The position numbers and the translations under genes were made by a program. Below, in pieces: positions 1 to 12,085 of a stretch of DNA of 64,000 nt. The stretch is from Arbacia lixula (lineage: Eukaryota > Echinodermata > Echinoidea > Arbacioida > Arbaciidae), in NCBI GenBank assembly GCA_963669155.1, contig OZ022596.1:18525379-18589378 (forward strand), written 5' to 3'. The notes beneath the pieces were generated by a model that did no database searches, had not been told where the DNA came from, and saw only the letters and a list, made by a program, of their open reading frames with translations. How positions within the stretch are numbered: the first letter of the stretch is position 1; each line of letters begins with the position of its first letter.

Positions 1-165
1 GGTCCCAGCAAACACTGCTTAAAGAATGCTAGCCTACTGCCCTGGAGGCGAGGAAGAGGAAAGTCCAGGACAGGTCAGGTCAGAGGGATTAGGGCCTAGT
101 CTGTATTACCAGACATAGTTGTGTCCGTGCACTCCACAGCCCCAGTACCTAGGCTAAAAGAATGC
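1..165 (+). mobile_element. Right arm of a TIR element (family B)
   Basis: The stretch from about 85 to 165 matches the right terminal arms near 8903-8993 and 12087-12155: 'TAGTCTGTATTACCAGACAT', then a 'TTGTGTCC' block, then 'CCCAGTACCTAGGCT'. It lacks the short block holding the TTAA target that the other copies carry. The left part is outside the window, so this is a partial copy. Confidence 0.6.
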
Positions 166-531
166 TACCTCACTGCGGGGACCCCCACCCCACCCCCTCA
201 TCATCCTCCTTATGAACTTTGAAGACTCCAGTTCACCACGCCAAATCAAGTATTAACCCTCTTAGTACTAAACACGAAGTGGCTAAATTGACTAATTACA
301 CATGTCATACACCAGTGGTTTTCTGAGGATCATACTCGCTAATCTCTGGTCATGCTATGGTGGCTTCTTCGGAGCAAAAGTGATTATTGTTTGTTGCTGC
401 TCACCCTGGCGGCGGAAGCCGGATTACATAATATGTCTCGTAAATGATACCAGGTATCTATTTCCCATCCCTGGTCATCCCTGGTTGAGGAGAGGTCATC
501 GACGCCTCCGCGAATTCCCGATTATGGACAT
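166..531. other. No gene seen
   Basis: AT-rich unique-looking DNA. A 77-codon open frame here has no recognisable domain or splice context and is not annotated. Confidence 0.5.
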
Positions 532-1015
532 TTAAAGGGATAGTTCACCCTGAAATTGAGTTGGTTTCAATCAAAGCAGACACGTGAAAGAAACATATTA
601 GTGAAGGTCTCGTGAAAATCCGTCAAAGGAAAAGAAAGTGGTTATAATATTTTGATTATGTGACGTTACGTGCGAGGTCCTCTCCCACATGTGTACAATT
701 TTTATTGAAAATATGCATGTTCTCAAAAAGATATGCGTCATTTTTCTTGTGCTTTTGATAAATTATTAAAAACACGTGTTTGTTTTACACATACCTGTAT
801 GAAAAAATGTCATTCCGTTGTCAAAAACAAAAAAAGGCAATTATTCTGCACACACCAAATGGGAGAGCAACTCGCACATGACGTCACAAAATGGAAATTT
901 CAAATGATCTTAACTTCATCATTTGACGGATTTTTGTAAAACCTTCTATTTTTACGTTTCTTTCGTGCTTCTGCTTTTATTGAAACCAACTTGTCCTCAG
1001 GCTGAACTACTTCTA
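532..1015. mobile_element. TTAA-flanked MITE, family A, copy 1
   Basis: Begins TTAA-AGGGATAGTTCACC and ends with a decayed inverse of the same arm. Each arm is about 150 bp and holds a near-match to GTGACGTCAC followed by a GGGAGAGC/GCTCTCCC block; the centre is AT-rich. The long inverted arms and the TTAA flank fit a non-autonomous piggyBac-type element. There is no coding capacity. Confidence 0.75.
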
Positions 1016-1497
1016 TAGAGGGGAACTACAGTTCCAATAGAAGTTGCTCTCGGTTTTAATGAAACTGGTAATGATAAAAACAATCTCTGTGATAATTGCA
1101 ATGCAGCATAATTCGTAGAAGAATTACAGAGCCTTTCGTAATGAATTTGAGTTATGCGATTCTGGGTGAAGGTAAACATGATTTACGTATGATTTGAAGC
1201 AAATGTTTCAATTCAAAATGCTTAAACTCTTAATAATCATACCAGTAAAAGTGTTCACCACATTTAATGCATGGAAGGGAAATCAAAGCCGCGTCTCATT
1301 AGGCGGATTAGTGTTTTAAATAAACAGACTCCAGGGGGGAACTACGCCGCTGCATTACGTAACTTTAAGTTGGTTACGTAACTTCAAGTTGAATGTTAAG
1401 TGGTTACAGGTGACTGAGTTTAAGCTATTTCTTTGTGACCCTGCATAGGTAACGGTCAAACGCGAAGGCGGGATCCTTTCAGCCTAGGCCTATATAC
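1016..1497. other. No gene seen
   Basis: AT-rich spacer with one short direct repeat at 1350-1400 (GTTACGTAACTT twice). Nothing else is supportable. Confidence 0.5.
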
Positions 1498-1846
1498 ATT
1501 TAAAGAAAAAGTCCACCCTAAAATGTAACTGGTTTTAGTTATAGCCTTAAAATTAAAGCAACTTATTGGTAGGGGTTTGACGAAAATCCGGCAAAGGATA
1601 AGAAAGTTATGTGTTTTTATAGCTTGAGTATCAAATACACCGGTAAAATGATTAACACTATTTCTTAGGAAATGGCCATTACAAAAAAGTTCACATTTTG
1701 GAGAGCAACTCGCAAAATAAAAAGTAAACAAATTCATAACTTTCTTATCCTTTGGCGAATGTTCATCAAAACTTCACTTATATGTTTATTTCAGGTTTCT
1801 GCTTTTCTGAAAACCCAACTATATTGAGGGTGGACGTTTCCCTATA
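1498..1846. mobile_element. Diverged MITE, family A, copy 2
   Basis: Both arms are recognisable: 'AAAGTCCACCCTAAAATG' at the left and 'TTGAGGGTGGACGTTTCCCT' at the right. The CRE-like centre of the family is lost. This is an older copy than copies 1, 4 and 7. Confidence 0.6.
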
Positions 1847-2221
1847 ATAGTCGATGGAGATCTGGATGTCGTATTGAATTAACAACGTCACGAAGTGGTT
1901 TGCCTCAAATATAAATGTATTCAAGATTTTGTTTTCCAAAGAACGAGAAGAACGACTTGAAAATCTTAGAGATGCGATGTCATTGGAAATAATATTCAAC
2001 TCGGACTGATTTACATTAGAATACTAAACAAAAACGAGAACAAATGTACACCCTTGTACATCCTTATCTCACCAGCTACATGTATAGTAGAGGTACTTTA
2101 ATTGATTTCACCGGAACAATATATTTTAATCAAAATTAATGAAGAAGCACCTCCATCACAAATTATAGCATTAAAACTAAAGATCTTCACATTTCTTTCA
2201 GCCAGCTATATTTCAGGCACA
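1847..2221. other. No gene seen
   Basis: AT-rich DNA with no convincing exon or repeat. Confidence 0.4.
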
Positions 2222-2453
2222 CACAACAGCTCAAAGGAATTGGCATAGGGAAAGGGAAAGGGAAGAAAGAGAAGGAGCCGCAGTTTGAAAGCACGGTATA
2301 TTTTGTCCAGTTCAGCATGAAACGCGATGCTTTAGCCTAAAAAGCATCATGTTTCATGCTGAACTGGACAAAATATACCGCTGTTTAAAACTGCGGCTCC
2401 TTCACTTACTTCCCTTTCCCTTTCCCTATGCCAATTCCTTTGAGCTGTAGTAT
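2222..2453. mobile_element. Hairpin MITE (CAGCTCAAAGG family), copy 1
   Basis: Full-length foldback: each arm reads CAGCTCAAAGGAATTGGCAT, a GGGAAA-rich block, GCAGTTT..., then TTTTGTCCAGTTCAGCATGA, with only a few loop bases near 2337. It has no ORF. Five further copies lie at 37208, 46767, 47475, 50683 and 58490; better-preserved copies are flanked by TA. Confidence 0.85.
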
Positions 2454-2545
2454 ACATCCAGTAGTAAGGATAGCGCGCTCTATCCTTTAAAGGAATGACT
2501 TATTTTTCATTTATTTACAGGATGAAATATACTATCCGCACTAGT
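2454..2545. mobile_element. Remnant of foldback family I
   Basis: Contains CCAGTAGTAAGGATAGCG and a loose inverse 'ATTTACAGGATG', as in the better copies at 42500-42668 and 49823-50010. It directly abuts the hairpin MITE. Confidence 0.5.
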
Positions 2546-2924
2546 ACGACTACTTCAACAAACCGAGAAAAAAAAAGGCATTTGCAAAAGTTTACCTGGG
2601 TTACAGGATCCATGGCTAGATAGGTATCCAACTCGCGGGGATAGCGGAACAAAATGACCAAAGTAAATGGTAAAACTATGACAGATCCATAGCGTTCCCT
2701 TCTGTGTGGCTATGCAGTCTCGGGTAAAATGTATTATGAGTATGTTCAAAGAACTGAAGCCTGTCGAGCGTAGCGCTGCTCGTTCAATGGCTACTGGTAC
2801 GTTAAGCTCCCGTCTCAATCTAACACGTTAAACCCATGACAAAGACTTACAATAAGCGCATTCGTGCGTGAAGTGTATCGGGGAAGTTTTAGGCTAGTCT
2901 GCACACACAGAACTCAATGCCGTT
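2546..2924. other. No gene seen
   Basis: No exon or repeat could be supported here. An 87-codon minus-strand frame has no recognisable content. Confidence 0.4.
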
Positions 2925-3025
2925 TCGTTTTCACAACTTTCTCTAACTGCCCAGTGACGCGTTACTACATTCACCTGTATTTTCGTGATTCAGTTTCAAT
3001 GGATGGCAAACTCATTCTGAATATA
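2925..3025. mobile_element. Partial MITE, family H
   Basis: Holds the family H arm: TTCACAACTTT, then an AACTGC...GTAACGCGTTA-like block, then ATTCACCTGTAT and TTCAATGGATGG. Compare 4468-4672. It is cut off where family A sequence begins. Confidence 0.55.
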
Positions 3026-3430
3026 TTAACATATTAGTAAAGGTTTGACGAAAAATCGCCAAGATAAGAAAGTTATATTTTGAAATTTTATTTTTTGTGA
3101 CGGCACGTACGAGCTGCTCCCTCATACGTTGTGTACACTTGTTTAAAAGGATACCACTTCACCTGTGCATTTAATATGCCATAAGACACATGTCTCTACA
3201 CACATATCGCTACGCAAAAATTTATTTCTTCATTAAATGACACAAAATGGAAAAAGTAGTACACAACATATGGGACAGCACCTCGCATGTGACGTCACAA
3301 AATGAAAACTTGAAATCAAATAACTTTCTTTGCCTTTGACCGATTTTCGTCGAACCTTCACAAATATATTCCTTTCATGCGTCTCCTTTTATTGAAACCA
3401 AAATAATTTCAGGGTGAACTATTCCTTTAA
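3026..3430. mobile_element. MITE, family A, copy 3 (left end missing)
   Basis: Starts inside the left arm (ACATATTAGTAAAGGTTTGA) and ends with CAGGGTGAACTATTCC-TTTAA. A GTGACGGCACGT and a GTGACGTCACAA lie in the two arms. Confidence 0.7.
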
Positions 3431-4467
3431 TCTAAGCAGATTGTTTGCGTTGCAGGCTGTAAGTTGGGTATTGTTTGGCGGCATTCACGTGCTCCCTTTG
3501 TGAAGCGTGCTTCATTAAGGGGGGATTTTATCATTGTTGCGGTTTGTACGTGAATATGCCATTGCGCACCATTATTGCATGCACTTCAATATGTTCACGC
3601 CTCAATAATCAATGTTTCTCTCGTGCTCTAGGAACGCTTTTTGGCCGAGATGGACTGTAATTGCACTCCATGGGCTATATGCTTATTGTTTAGTGGATAA
3701 GAGGCATGCGAACCAACAACGGTTAACGGTAGTGACAATGCTAACTGTTACTAGCAGTAGCAGCACGGATCGACAAATTCAATGAATGCTTGAACCAGGG
3801 ACATGTGATGGAAGGATATGAAACAACATTCTTTCTTTGAGCCCATGCGTGGCACCGCCGAAAAATTATGTGGTCTCAGCATGTGCTTTTCACATGTTTT
3901 AACAATAACGAACAGGATTGCCTCGCAAACTGTTTCTCAGAGAGGACAAAAGGAATGTAGAGTCTCATTTCGCTTGTCCACTTCTGTTGGATTGCATCAA
4001 TACTTTGGTGATGAAAAGAGATATCAGCGAAGAAAAATAAAGTTTTTTATTAAAATGTCTCAGCTGCACGCAAATTCACGCAAATTCTGTTAATGAAAAT
4101 AAACCGTTAGATGAGCTTAATATATAATTTTGATAATGATTGAATCCGACATTTCCGGAAATCTCCGGAAAGTGAAGAAATTTGTTAATTTTGTTAGTAA
4201 GAATATTATCTTTTATCTCCGTTTATGCATCATTCGACAATTATTTAAAAGAAAAACGAACACATGATCTTTAGTGGTGTTGCCCTTAACTTTCTTGAAA
4301 ATTACCCCCCAAAATGTGAAAGAAACACAGCAGGCAGAACATCATAAATATTATTCTTCTGCAAGACAAAGAAACTAAGGTTCATGGAGAATGAGCACCC
4401 CCCCCCCCCCCCCCCACCCCCTTAGCATAGTGATTCCGAGTACAAAAACAATGATATTGCGTCAATA
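3431..4467. other. No gene seen; poly(C) tract
   Basis: No exon could be supported. There is a C homopolymer near 4398-4417. A 91-codon frame at 3818 has no recognisable domain. Confidence 0.4.
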
Positions 4468-4672
4468 GACCATTTTCGTAACGTATTCACAACTTTCCCC
4501 CTAACTGCGTAGTAACGCGTTATTGCATTCACCTGTATCTTGTCATTCAGATTCAATGGAGCACTTTGAATCTATTAGTTGTTACATGTACTACTCGGAC
4601 AAGCTTTGGGGTTCCCATTGGTAAGGTATTGTTTGAAAGGCGTGAATAAAATATTCACGCCGTTGGCATTTA
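4468..4672. mobile_element. MITE, family H
   Basis: Left end CCATTTTCGTAACGTATTCA, then TTCACCTGTATCTTGTCATT, then GGGGTTCCCATTGGTAA and AAAGGCGTGAATAAA. Related copies are at 7918, 45308, 49497 and 50276, some in inverse orientation. Confidence 0.65.
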
Positions 4673-4825
4673 TAGCATTTTGACTTCTCTGACGTCACTG
4701 GAGGCGTGCTTTTTTTTTTTCAAATTTTCGTCAAAATGAGACTTTATTGCGGCAAACGAATGTGAAATTCGTTTTTAGTGGATAAGTTTACATAGATTAG
4801 TGGGAACTTTCTAATTTAGTAACCC

Positions 4826-5312
4826 TTTAAGTGGCGGAATCAAACCTTGTTGAAAGGGATGGATATCCATGTACCTAAACATCCTTGTTTCAACCATGGA
4901 CCATCTACCAGGATTATATCATTGGTTCAACCTCATGTGCATACATCCATGTCCGTTTGCTTACTTAGGTTCTAGCCGCATTTTAGCAGCCAGAATGCGT
5001 GTACATATTCTTTTCTCACGACTATAGTAATACACGAATCCTTGCGCCGAGTTCCGGCGCGCTGTGTACACGAATTCGGGCTGATAAACCACGTCTAAAA
5101 CCTAGGGTACTTCCTGAGATCCCTGATTACCGAAGGTATTACGTAGCATTTGAGGAGGAGGGTAGTAAAATTAAATTGACAAAATATACGAATGAGATCA
5201 CCACGGGGGTGGGGTGGGGGTTTGAGGGGGCGTTACGTAACATTTTACTCGGGGGGGGGGGGGGATTAATAAGATTAGAACATGAAGGCTCCCGTATGAA
5301 TCTAATGCATGA
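4826..5312 (+). mobile_element. Dispersed element, family K, copy 1
   Basis: About 480 bp that recurs in inverse orientation at 24903-25326. Shared blocks are AAGTGGCGGAATCAAACCTT, GGATGGATATCCATGTACCT, TCCCTGATTACCGAAGGTA and GAAGGCTCCCGTATGAATCT, in the same order. The G homopolymer near 5254-5264 matches the C run at 24957. Open frames here are not conserved between copies, so I do not call a gene. Confidence 0.7.
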
Positions 5313-6673
5313 CCACGGCATGTACTATGTAATAATTGACTTGAGGCGGGGGAAGGGGTTATTGATAATTCAAAATAAACCAAATCATTTGATTTGAGAG
5401 GCCATCGTTTTGTGATGGGGCCATACCTTTTACATGTGTAATATACTTGCTGTACATATACACATGTTCAGGATGGAGCATGCTAAGAATATGGATGCTT
5501 AGAATTGATACAGACAATGTATGCATGCATGCTAGAAGGTCATGGCGGTATAATTAAGAAGGATATGATAATCATGATGAAACATATTACCTATTTGTGA
5601 CGTGGTGTCGTACCAGAAGAAGACGATCTCACATCAGTCTTTGTAGCTAGAGCTCCAAATGCGATTGCCCAAACAAACTGATTCCCTGCAGATGTATTAT
5701 GCATGTATGCATGTGTTAACTACAGCACGTTTATTTGTTGCACAGTTAGCTGAATGCATCTGTTAGCTTCAACAGCGGATTATACAATGATGACAAACTC
5801 GTCGATGTGTAACGCGCTCTAAATTCACTGTACAACATCATGCTCATAAAATCGTCCACGCATAGATGTATCGTGTCATGGAGCTGCTAAAACATGGAGA
5901 TCGCACAACCGTGTACGCGTTAAAACGCGTCAGCACGCAGTTGGTTGTCCAGCCATGTAACGCGTTACAGTGTCCCCTCCTTGGTTAGATATCGGACAAC
6001 CATTCAATATGTTTGGCCTCCGATGCCCATGTGAAACTGTCTGAACGGAACCACGCAAACCCCGGCTAAAATCTGAACGAGAAAAACAGCCAGTTTCCCT
6101 CGCGAGTTCAGTTCAAAGTTTGTAGTCACGTTTTATCTCCTTCTTATCTCATGCAATGTTGTAATTTGACAGGAATAAAGATTACACGGCCTACCAGCAA
6201 AAAAAAAAGACAATGCGTACTCCATGCCTCGATAACCTATGCATACAGGCAACCCATGATTAGTTTTGATTGGACAAAGCTGCTAATTCATGCAAAGAAT
6301 GCAACATAACGCATGCACAAGCAACCTATTCCGGGCCCCCTTTCATCTCGATGTTATGTAAAGAATTAATTAATTATCGGGGTCAACATTAGGCTTCTAC
6401 ACACATACCATAAACAATAAGCTATCAATGTGTGTTAGAATTAGAGTTGTGTTTATCCATGGCTGTTTTAATTAGCACCCTCTTGACATAATACTGATAA
6501 CCAAATAACCGCAGATAGCGCTATCGACGCAACAAGTCACGGGTGAACGAGGGATCTCGATTTGCTGGTATTAATAGCTGCACGGTATCGGCAAGGATTC
6601 ATTATCCTCCTTGATATCAGTAGCAGGTCAGAGCGAGGTTACGCCGGCACAGGGCTCTTACAGCTTTGGTAGA
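5313..6673. other. No gene seen
   Basis: Mostly unique AT-rich DNA. A cluster of ACGCGT-type words lies at 5920-5965. No exon or TIR pair could be recognised. Confidence 0.4.
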
Positions 6674-7215
6674 CAGCCCGTCCCTTTTTCAGATCACCAC
6701 AAAACCATCGAAACATTGGCAAAACATATAGAGAAGTATTAGCAAGCTGTATATTCATAATTTGAAACTGATACGTAGTGTAAAATTCAAATAATGCACG
6801 TAAACAACGTCTGATTAATAGTCTTCACCTCAGCCTCTTAGCAGTTTGTGTTCAAATATCTGCTTTATTGATTAATCTATTTATCTATCTATTAATCTAT
6901 TTATTGAATTATAAAACGCATTATGACAAAAAATTGTTCTATAGAAGGAATCATCTCCAAAGTTTGGTAATTACTTATAAAATTAGGTTTCACACATGCA
7001 TAATAACCACATAGATACTGTAACAAAGACTAATACTTTTTTCGTAGTACGAAAAAAATCGGTTTGAAATTTAACGGCTGAAATTTTTACATATGTAGAA
7101 AGCTTCAACATGCTATATTCTTAGAAATGGTCTTGAATCACACTTTCTTCAATTTACGATCGTGAAAGACGATTTCAAATTTTAAGCTTGCAAAAGGGAC
7201 GGACAATCTTTAAGA
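6674..7215. mobile_element. Element family J, copy 1 (young)
   Basis: Near-identical to 53358-53865 over its whole length, apart from a short TTTATCTATCTA-type expansion here. The ends show short inverted repeats around CCGTCCCTTTT and AAAAGGGACGG. The exact borders and target duplication are unclear. It is non-coding. Confidence 0.7.
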
Positions 7216-7917
7216 GTTTGGCCAACTCAATTTTTAATGTGTAGCAACATGGCGCATATTCTTTTCTTATCTGCTTGCCCAACAAAGCAACACGCGCTAT
7301 ATTGCTGCTTATTGAAACCGAGTTGGACAAACTCTGTGTGTAGATAAGTCCTGCGCCGCGTCGGGGCAAAGAAGGGCATGCGGCGCTGGCGAAGTATGGG
7401 CAAACTGTGGTCCGGATCTCCGCTCATATTTATAATTATTCGCGTTAGATAGGATAAAACGGATTAGCATCATGCGTTTAAAAAGAACTTTTGACACATT
7501 TTGTAAATTTTGTAAATATTTAAAGAAGTACACTCAATAAACGATTTACAAGATATTTGTAAGGAAATATGATTGTCCATTGTGCGATATGGAAGCATTT
7601 ATCATGTTTCCGACAGTATTCTCGATTTATCAAAAAACGAAGCAACAATATAATCTGAAATTCACAGAATCGTATCATGATAAGATGTTCTACTACTGCA
7701 CATGCACTTCAGTCCATAAAGTGGTCCTGAAATCTTCTGCGCAGAATACATGTTCCTCAAAATGCATCCAAAATTTGTCATGCTTGTTTGTCGGCGGATC
7801 TCCCTCGATCAAAGAGCCAAACGCGTAAAATATTCCATTGTGATATCAATGCGACTGCTGTATGAATAAATCACACTTCGTGCTGACTCCATTACTTACA
7901 CCTCTCTGGTCCAAGAC
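7216..7917. other. No gene seen
   Basis: Several overlapping short frames of 64-82 codons, none with a recognisable domain or splice context. Confidence 0.4.
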
Positions 7918-8152
7918 TCGATAATCCATTTCCGTAATATACATGTATTCACAACTAACCCCCTCACTGCTTGGTGACGCGCTATTACATGCACCTGTAT
8001 CTAGTCATTCAGATTCAATGGATGGAATGCACTTTGAATCTATTACTATTAGTTGTTACTACTCGGAAAACCCTTTGGGTTCCCATTAGTAATGTATTGT
8101 TTGAACGGTGTGAATAACATTTGCATATAACGTAAATACGAAAATGGTCTAT
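7918..8152. mobile_element. MITE, family H
   Basis: Left end CCATTTCCGTAATATACATG, internal TGCACCTGTATCTAGTCATT and TTGGGTTCCCATTAGTAA, right end ACGAAAATGGTCTATTCG. Both terminal arms are present. Confidence 0.65.
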
Positions 8153-8398
8153 TCGAATTTGAGCGATTAAGGTACATCTTTCCAACTCTAATATTGTGAG
8201 GAAAGTTCTTAATACAATAATACAGGTCTACATAAATTCCCTTTATTCTCCGTTTTATCCACACAATTGTTTTTTTTTTTTACCTGCAAAAGGGCTAATC
8301 GAATTTTAATACCTGTCATGTGTTGGGTGGTAAGACAGTAATATGAAGATTGAATGGAAAAGTGGGCGGCCAACTGGTAATGTGAGTGGCTTCCTCTT

Positions 8399-8993
8399 TA
8401 GCCTAGATAGGCTACTAGGCTGTGAGGTGTATGGACACAACACAGTCTCTTAAAGGGCATATACTGTACTGTGAAGGCAAAAAACCCCTTCAAAATGTAA
8501 TTGTTAGCAATCTTCTTGCCAATGGTCTTGAATTCATGTATTGACTATTTTAGAAGCTTGAAAGCTATTTGCCCTCAAATGATCTACATTTGGAGTAATG
8601 AGTGCTTAAATCACAAATCCTCAAAATGTTCGGGCCGAACATTTTGAGGATTTAATCATTAATCATTAATTACTCCATATGTGGATCATTTGAGGGCAAA
8701 TAACTTGCAGCAAGGTTCTAAAATAGTCAATACATGAATTTAAGACCATTGGCAAGAAGATTGCTAACAATTATATTTTGAAGGTTTTTTTGCCTTCCCA
8801 GTACAGTATATGCCGTATGCCCTTTAAGAAACTATGACTGGTGACACGGACAACGCCCTTATCCCATCCTCGCTCCTCAGGGGAAGAAGCCAGAGAAGTC
8901 ATGACGTAATCAGGGCGTAGTCTGTGTTACCAGACATAGTTGTTAACAGACTGGGTTGTGTCCATACACCTCACAGCCTAGTACCTAGGCTAA
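8399..8993. mobile_element. TIR element family B carrying a nested MITE
   Basis: The outer arms are inverse repeats: AGCCTAGATAGGCTACTAGG at the left and CCTAGTACCTAGGCT at the right, with GGTGTATGGACACAAC inside. The left arm is interrupted at its TTAA by the family C foldback (8450-8827). The right arm keeps the same site uninterrupted as TTGTTAACAGACTGGG near 8940. Confidence 0.7.
8450..8827. mobile_element. TTAA-flanked foldback MITE, family C, copy 1
   Basis: Starts TTAA-AGGGCATATACTGT and ends ACAGTATATGCC...CCCTTTAA. The arms are inverse copies over about 180 bp each, meeting at CAAAATGTTCGGGCCGAACA near 8627. The second copy is at 54794-55117. It carries no ORF. Confidence 0.8.
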
Positions 8994-9085
8994 TGCCTCG
9001 TGACCACTATAGCTCCATTTCATGACAATGGATCCTAAGAATAACTGTCTTGTCATAAAAGCGCAAATTATCAACTGACCTAGTG

Positions 9086-9492
9086 TAGCCTGGCTTCCAG
9101 GCTGTTTGACATTTCTGATCCAAAATGAAAAATAGAGTCTCGCATTCTAAGACTAGTCACTGTATCATTCTCATCTTTTCTCAGTCCGTCCCTTTCTCCT
9201 CTGGGAGCTGGAGGAGAAATTGAGAATGATTAGTCTACTGCAAGGAGAGACATTTATAATGCTTTATTAGGATAAACAAAAACAAAAAAAAACAGCAACA
9301 GTACAAAAAAGAAAGGAACGCTTCGCGGCTCGCAGGTCGAATTGCGTGTGACTTTACACTGTTCTAGAAACATTAGAATGGGTCATTCCATTTATTAAAG
9401 GTGAGATGAATCTTACTGTACCTGCATTCATCACACTTTTATTGAAAAGTTTGGTTTAGAAATGCCCAAGCGCCTGAAAGCCAGGCTGTAAT
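9086..9492. mobile_element. TIR element, family S
   Basis: Left end AGCCTGGCTTCCAGGCTGTT, right end CGCCTGAAAGCCAGGCTGTA. Internally AAGACTAGTCACT and GAATGATTAGTCTACT are inverse to each other. A related copy is at 51265-51488. Confidence 0.5.
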
Positions 9493-9940
9493 CTATTGCG
9501 ATGAAAATGCAACAACATAACACGAGAAAGGATATCGATATGTGTGCGACAGTCACGAGACTGACGGCAGACAAAACCAAACCAGCAATGGTGTGTGCAT
9601 GCATGTAATAGAGTGTGAGTGCATTCCAGAAGCTATTCAGTTTACTTGATTAAACATCGTCTCCTGATTAATTGAGTAATCATATTTAATACTTTCAGCT
9701 ATTTTATTGTAGTTAATTTGTTAAACAATACAGTTAAACTGATTGTATGAATTTGATTTGTATTATATGGAATCAGAATAAAAAATAATTGAAAAAAAGG
9801 GAAAAAAGTATGCGTGCTTGTGTGTCTAATGTATGTTTGTGTGTGCATGTTTTTATGTATAATGAGTGTTTGTGTGTGAGTATGTGTGTCTTTGTGTAAG
9901 TGTGTACGCGTTTCTGTGTATCTTTGCGTGTGTTTGATTG

Positions 9941-9992
<52 letters not shown>

Positions 9993-10747
9993 TGTTCGTG
10001 TACTTACCTTAATCTTTAATAAAACTGTGAGAAAACTTTAACACAAAGAAAAACTAAAGTCTATGTATGATATGGAAGAAAAAAATAATTATGTTTATTC
10101 TGTCATGGCATTCATTCTCCGTTTTGCTTATTGCAATCAATTATGTGAAGCCTAATTTTGTATATGGTTATATCAGATGAAATTGCGGCTATATGTATAA
10201 TGTAAATGGAATTAAAAAAATACTATTGAAAAACAAAACAAAAAAAGTTGCCACATAGGAAACCTGTCTCCATAAGATTCCAGGTCACGTCTGGATTTTC
10301 CGACCAGTGTAACCCTTTCCTGTTGTTAAAAACAACGGAAAAACATGACTGTGGTTAAACAGGCTCACTCACAAAAAGATCAAAAAGTGCAATTCATGGT
10401 GCCGGGTCAAATGTGTACGTATGTCAGTAGGATATGTGTGGGCGTACTATTGGGGGTGCATGTGTGTGCGTTTGTGTGTGTATATATGTATGGGTAGATG
10501 AGGGCGTGTATCGATGTGTGTTTTTGTATGTGGGTGTGTGTGCGTTTATTATGTATGTAAAGCCCTATTTCTATTATCAAGAAATTTGACCAGGGAGGTG
10601 TCCCAAAATTATGAAGACAGTATATGCATTATACTACGTGTTAAAAAAAAAACATTTTAACAATTTTGACAAATGATTTTTAAAAAGTTACAATTCAAAT
10701 CACGCTGAAAAATTACCATCGATAAAGGCATGGCAGACATCGATGTC
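9493..10747. other. No gene seen; TG-rich DNA
   Basis: Degenerate TG/GT DNA from about 9810 to 9990 with a clean (TG)n tract at 9946-9988. A second TG-rich stretch lies at 10420-10560. No exon could be recognised. Confidence 0.5.
9946..9988. repeat. (TG)n microsatellite
   Basis: About 21 uninterrupted TG units. Confidence 0.95.
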
Positions 10748-10916
10748 CGTTAAGGCCATCGCATACTACACAACTTTACCACGATTCACAAGTCGCAACG
10801 GTCTGCCACCGGAAATATGACGTCACGTTATGCACAAATACAATGACCGGGTCCTGGGATTCAGCCAGTTACAGATTCGTACGACTGATTGTATCGTGTC
10901 ATTTGAGGTGGTCTTT
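10748..10916. mobile_element. MITE, family G, copy 1
   Basis: Left end AAGGCCATCGCATACTACAC, internal ATATGACGTCACGTTATGCA and CCGGGTCCTGGGATTCAGCC, right end ATCGTGTCATTTGAGGTGGT. Other copies are at 14853-15009 and, inverted, at 20866-21045. Confidence 0.7.
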
Positions 10917-11166
10917 ACTCTATGTTTATGGCCTGTGAGTATGCTGCCCTCTGCGACAATGATGTGAAATACCATATATTATTCTGCACAGACTCTCGTT
11001 TGGGATCGTGATTGTCTCGAAATATAAAGTCTTTGTTCATCTGTATTGTACTGACTATCAAGCAGAAGAAAGTCCCTCCATAGAGCTTAAAAGAAAGAGT
11101 TTCATTAGAGTTTATAAAGTTAGCCTAGTTACTAGGTTCTCGAGAGCATGGACACAACCAAGTCTA

Positions 11167-11681
11167 TTAAAGGGATAGATAACCCTGAAATCATTTTTGT
11201 TTTAATAAAAGCAGACACATAAAAGAACCATATTAGTGATAGTTTGATGAAAATCCGTCATAGGATAAGAAAATTATCATCTTTTAAAGTTTTGATTTTG
11301 TGACGTCACGTGTGAGGTGTTCTCCCATGTGTTGTGTACAATATAATTACATAAATTGATATTTTTCTGTTTTTTTTTTACAACGGAATAATTTTTTCAT
11401 ACAGGTATGTGTAAAATCGTATTTATGATGATGTATCAAGTGCACAGGTCCAAGAATGCATATTTATTTTTTATTTTTTAGAAAATGCCCATTTTAAAAA
11501 AAAAACACACACAACATATGGGAGAGCACCTCGCACGTGACGCCACAAAGTTGAAATTTCGAAATGGAATAACTTTATCGTTCCTTTGACTGATTTTCGT
11601 TAAGCCTTCACTATTATGTTTCTTTCATGTGTCTGCTTTTATTAAAACCAACTTATCTATAGAGGGTGAACTATCCTTTAA
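11167..11681. mobile_element. TTAA-flanked MITE, family A, copy 4
   Basis: Nearly complete, from TTAA-AGGGATAGATAACCCT to AGGGTGAACTATCCTTTAA. It holds GTGACGTCACGTGTGAGG in the left arm and CTCGCACGTGACGCCACAA in the right arm, so it carries CRE-like sites in mirror positions. Confidence 0.8.
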
Positions 11682-11782
11682 CAACTATACCTGACAACAG
11701 AGATTTGCCCTATTCCCACTTTCTGGTCTGGCTTCTAGAGGCAAGATTGAGGAGAGGACAGGCCAACAAGTGAGATCTGGGG

Positions 11783-12085
11783 GGAGTTTCACCAAGCTGT
11801 AATAAATATAAGAACGACTTTACGCATGGCTGGTTACCATTACTTGTGCTAAATGAGATACCCCTATTCGGTCGTGTTTTGTTGTTGAGTTGAGTTCCAA
11901 CAATCCTGATGAAATCTGTATTCAGATGCTTGTTAACAACAAGAATGTCAATTTACAAAGATAAAATTCAACTTGAGCTGATGGGTATCAACATAATTGA
12001 AAATTTGATGTAGCAGAAGATGTGGTCACCAGTCCTGCGCAAAGTCGTTCTGAGCTAAAGAACAGCTTGGTGAAACACACCAGGG
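11783..12085. mobile_element. TIR element, family D, copy 1
   Basis: Left end TTTCACCAAGCTGT, right end ACAGCTTGGTGAAACACAC. Internal words TTGTGCTAAATGAG, TCAACTTGAGCTGATGGGTA and GTCACCAGTC recur in the same order at 40029-40347. Confidence 0.6.

Noticed and set aside
2222-2453. Hairpins as microRNA genes
   Set aside because: The stems are ~110 bp, repeated six times with TA flanks and near-identical sequence: transposon foldbacks, not typical pre-miRNAs.
4999-5397. 132-codon frame over element K
   Set aside because: The inverted copy at 24903 does not keep the frame, and the frame runs through a G homopolymer.
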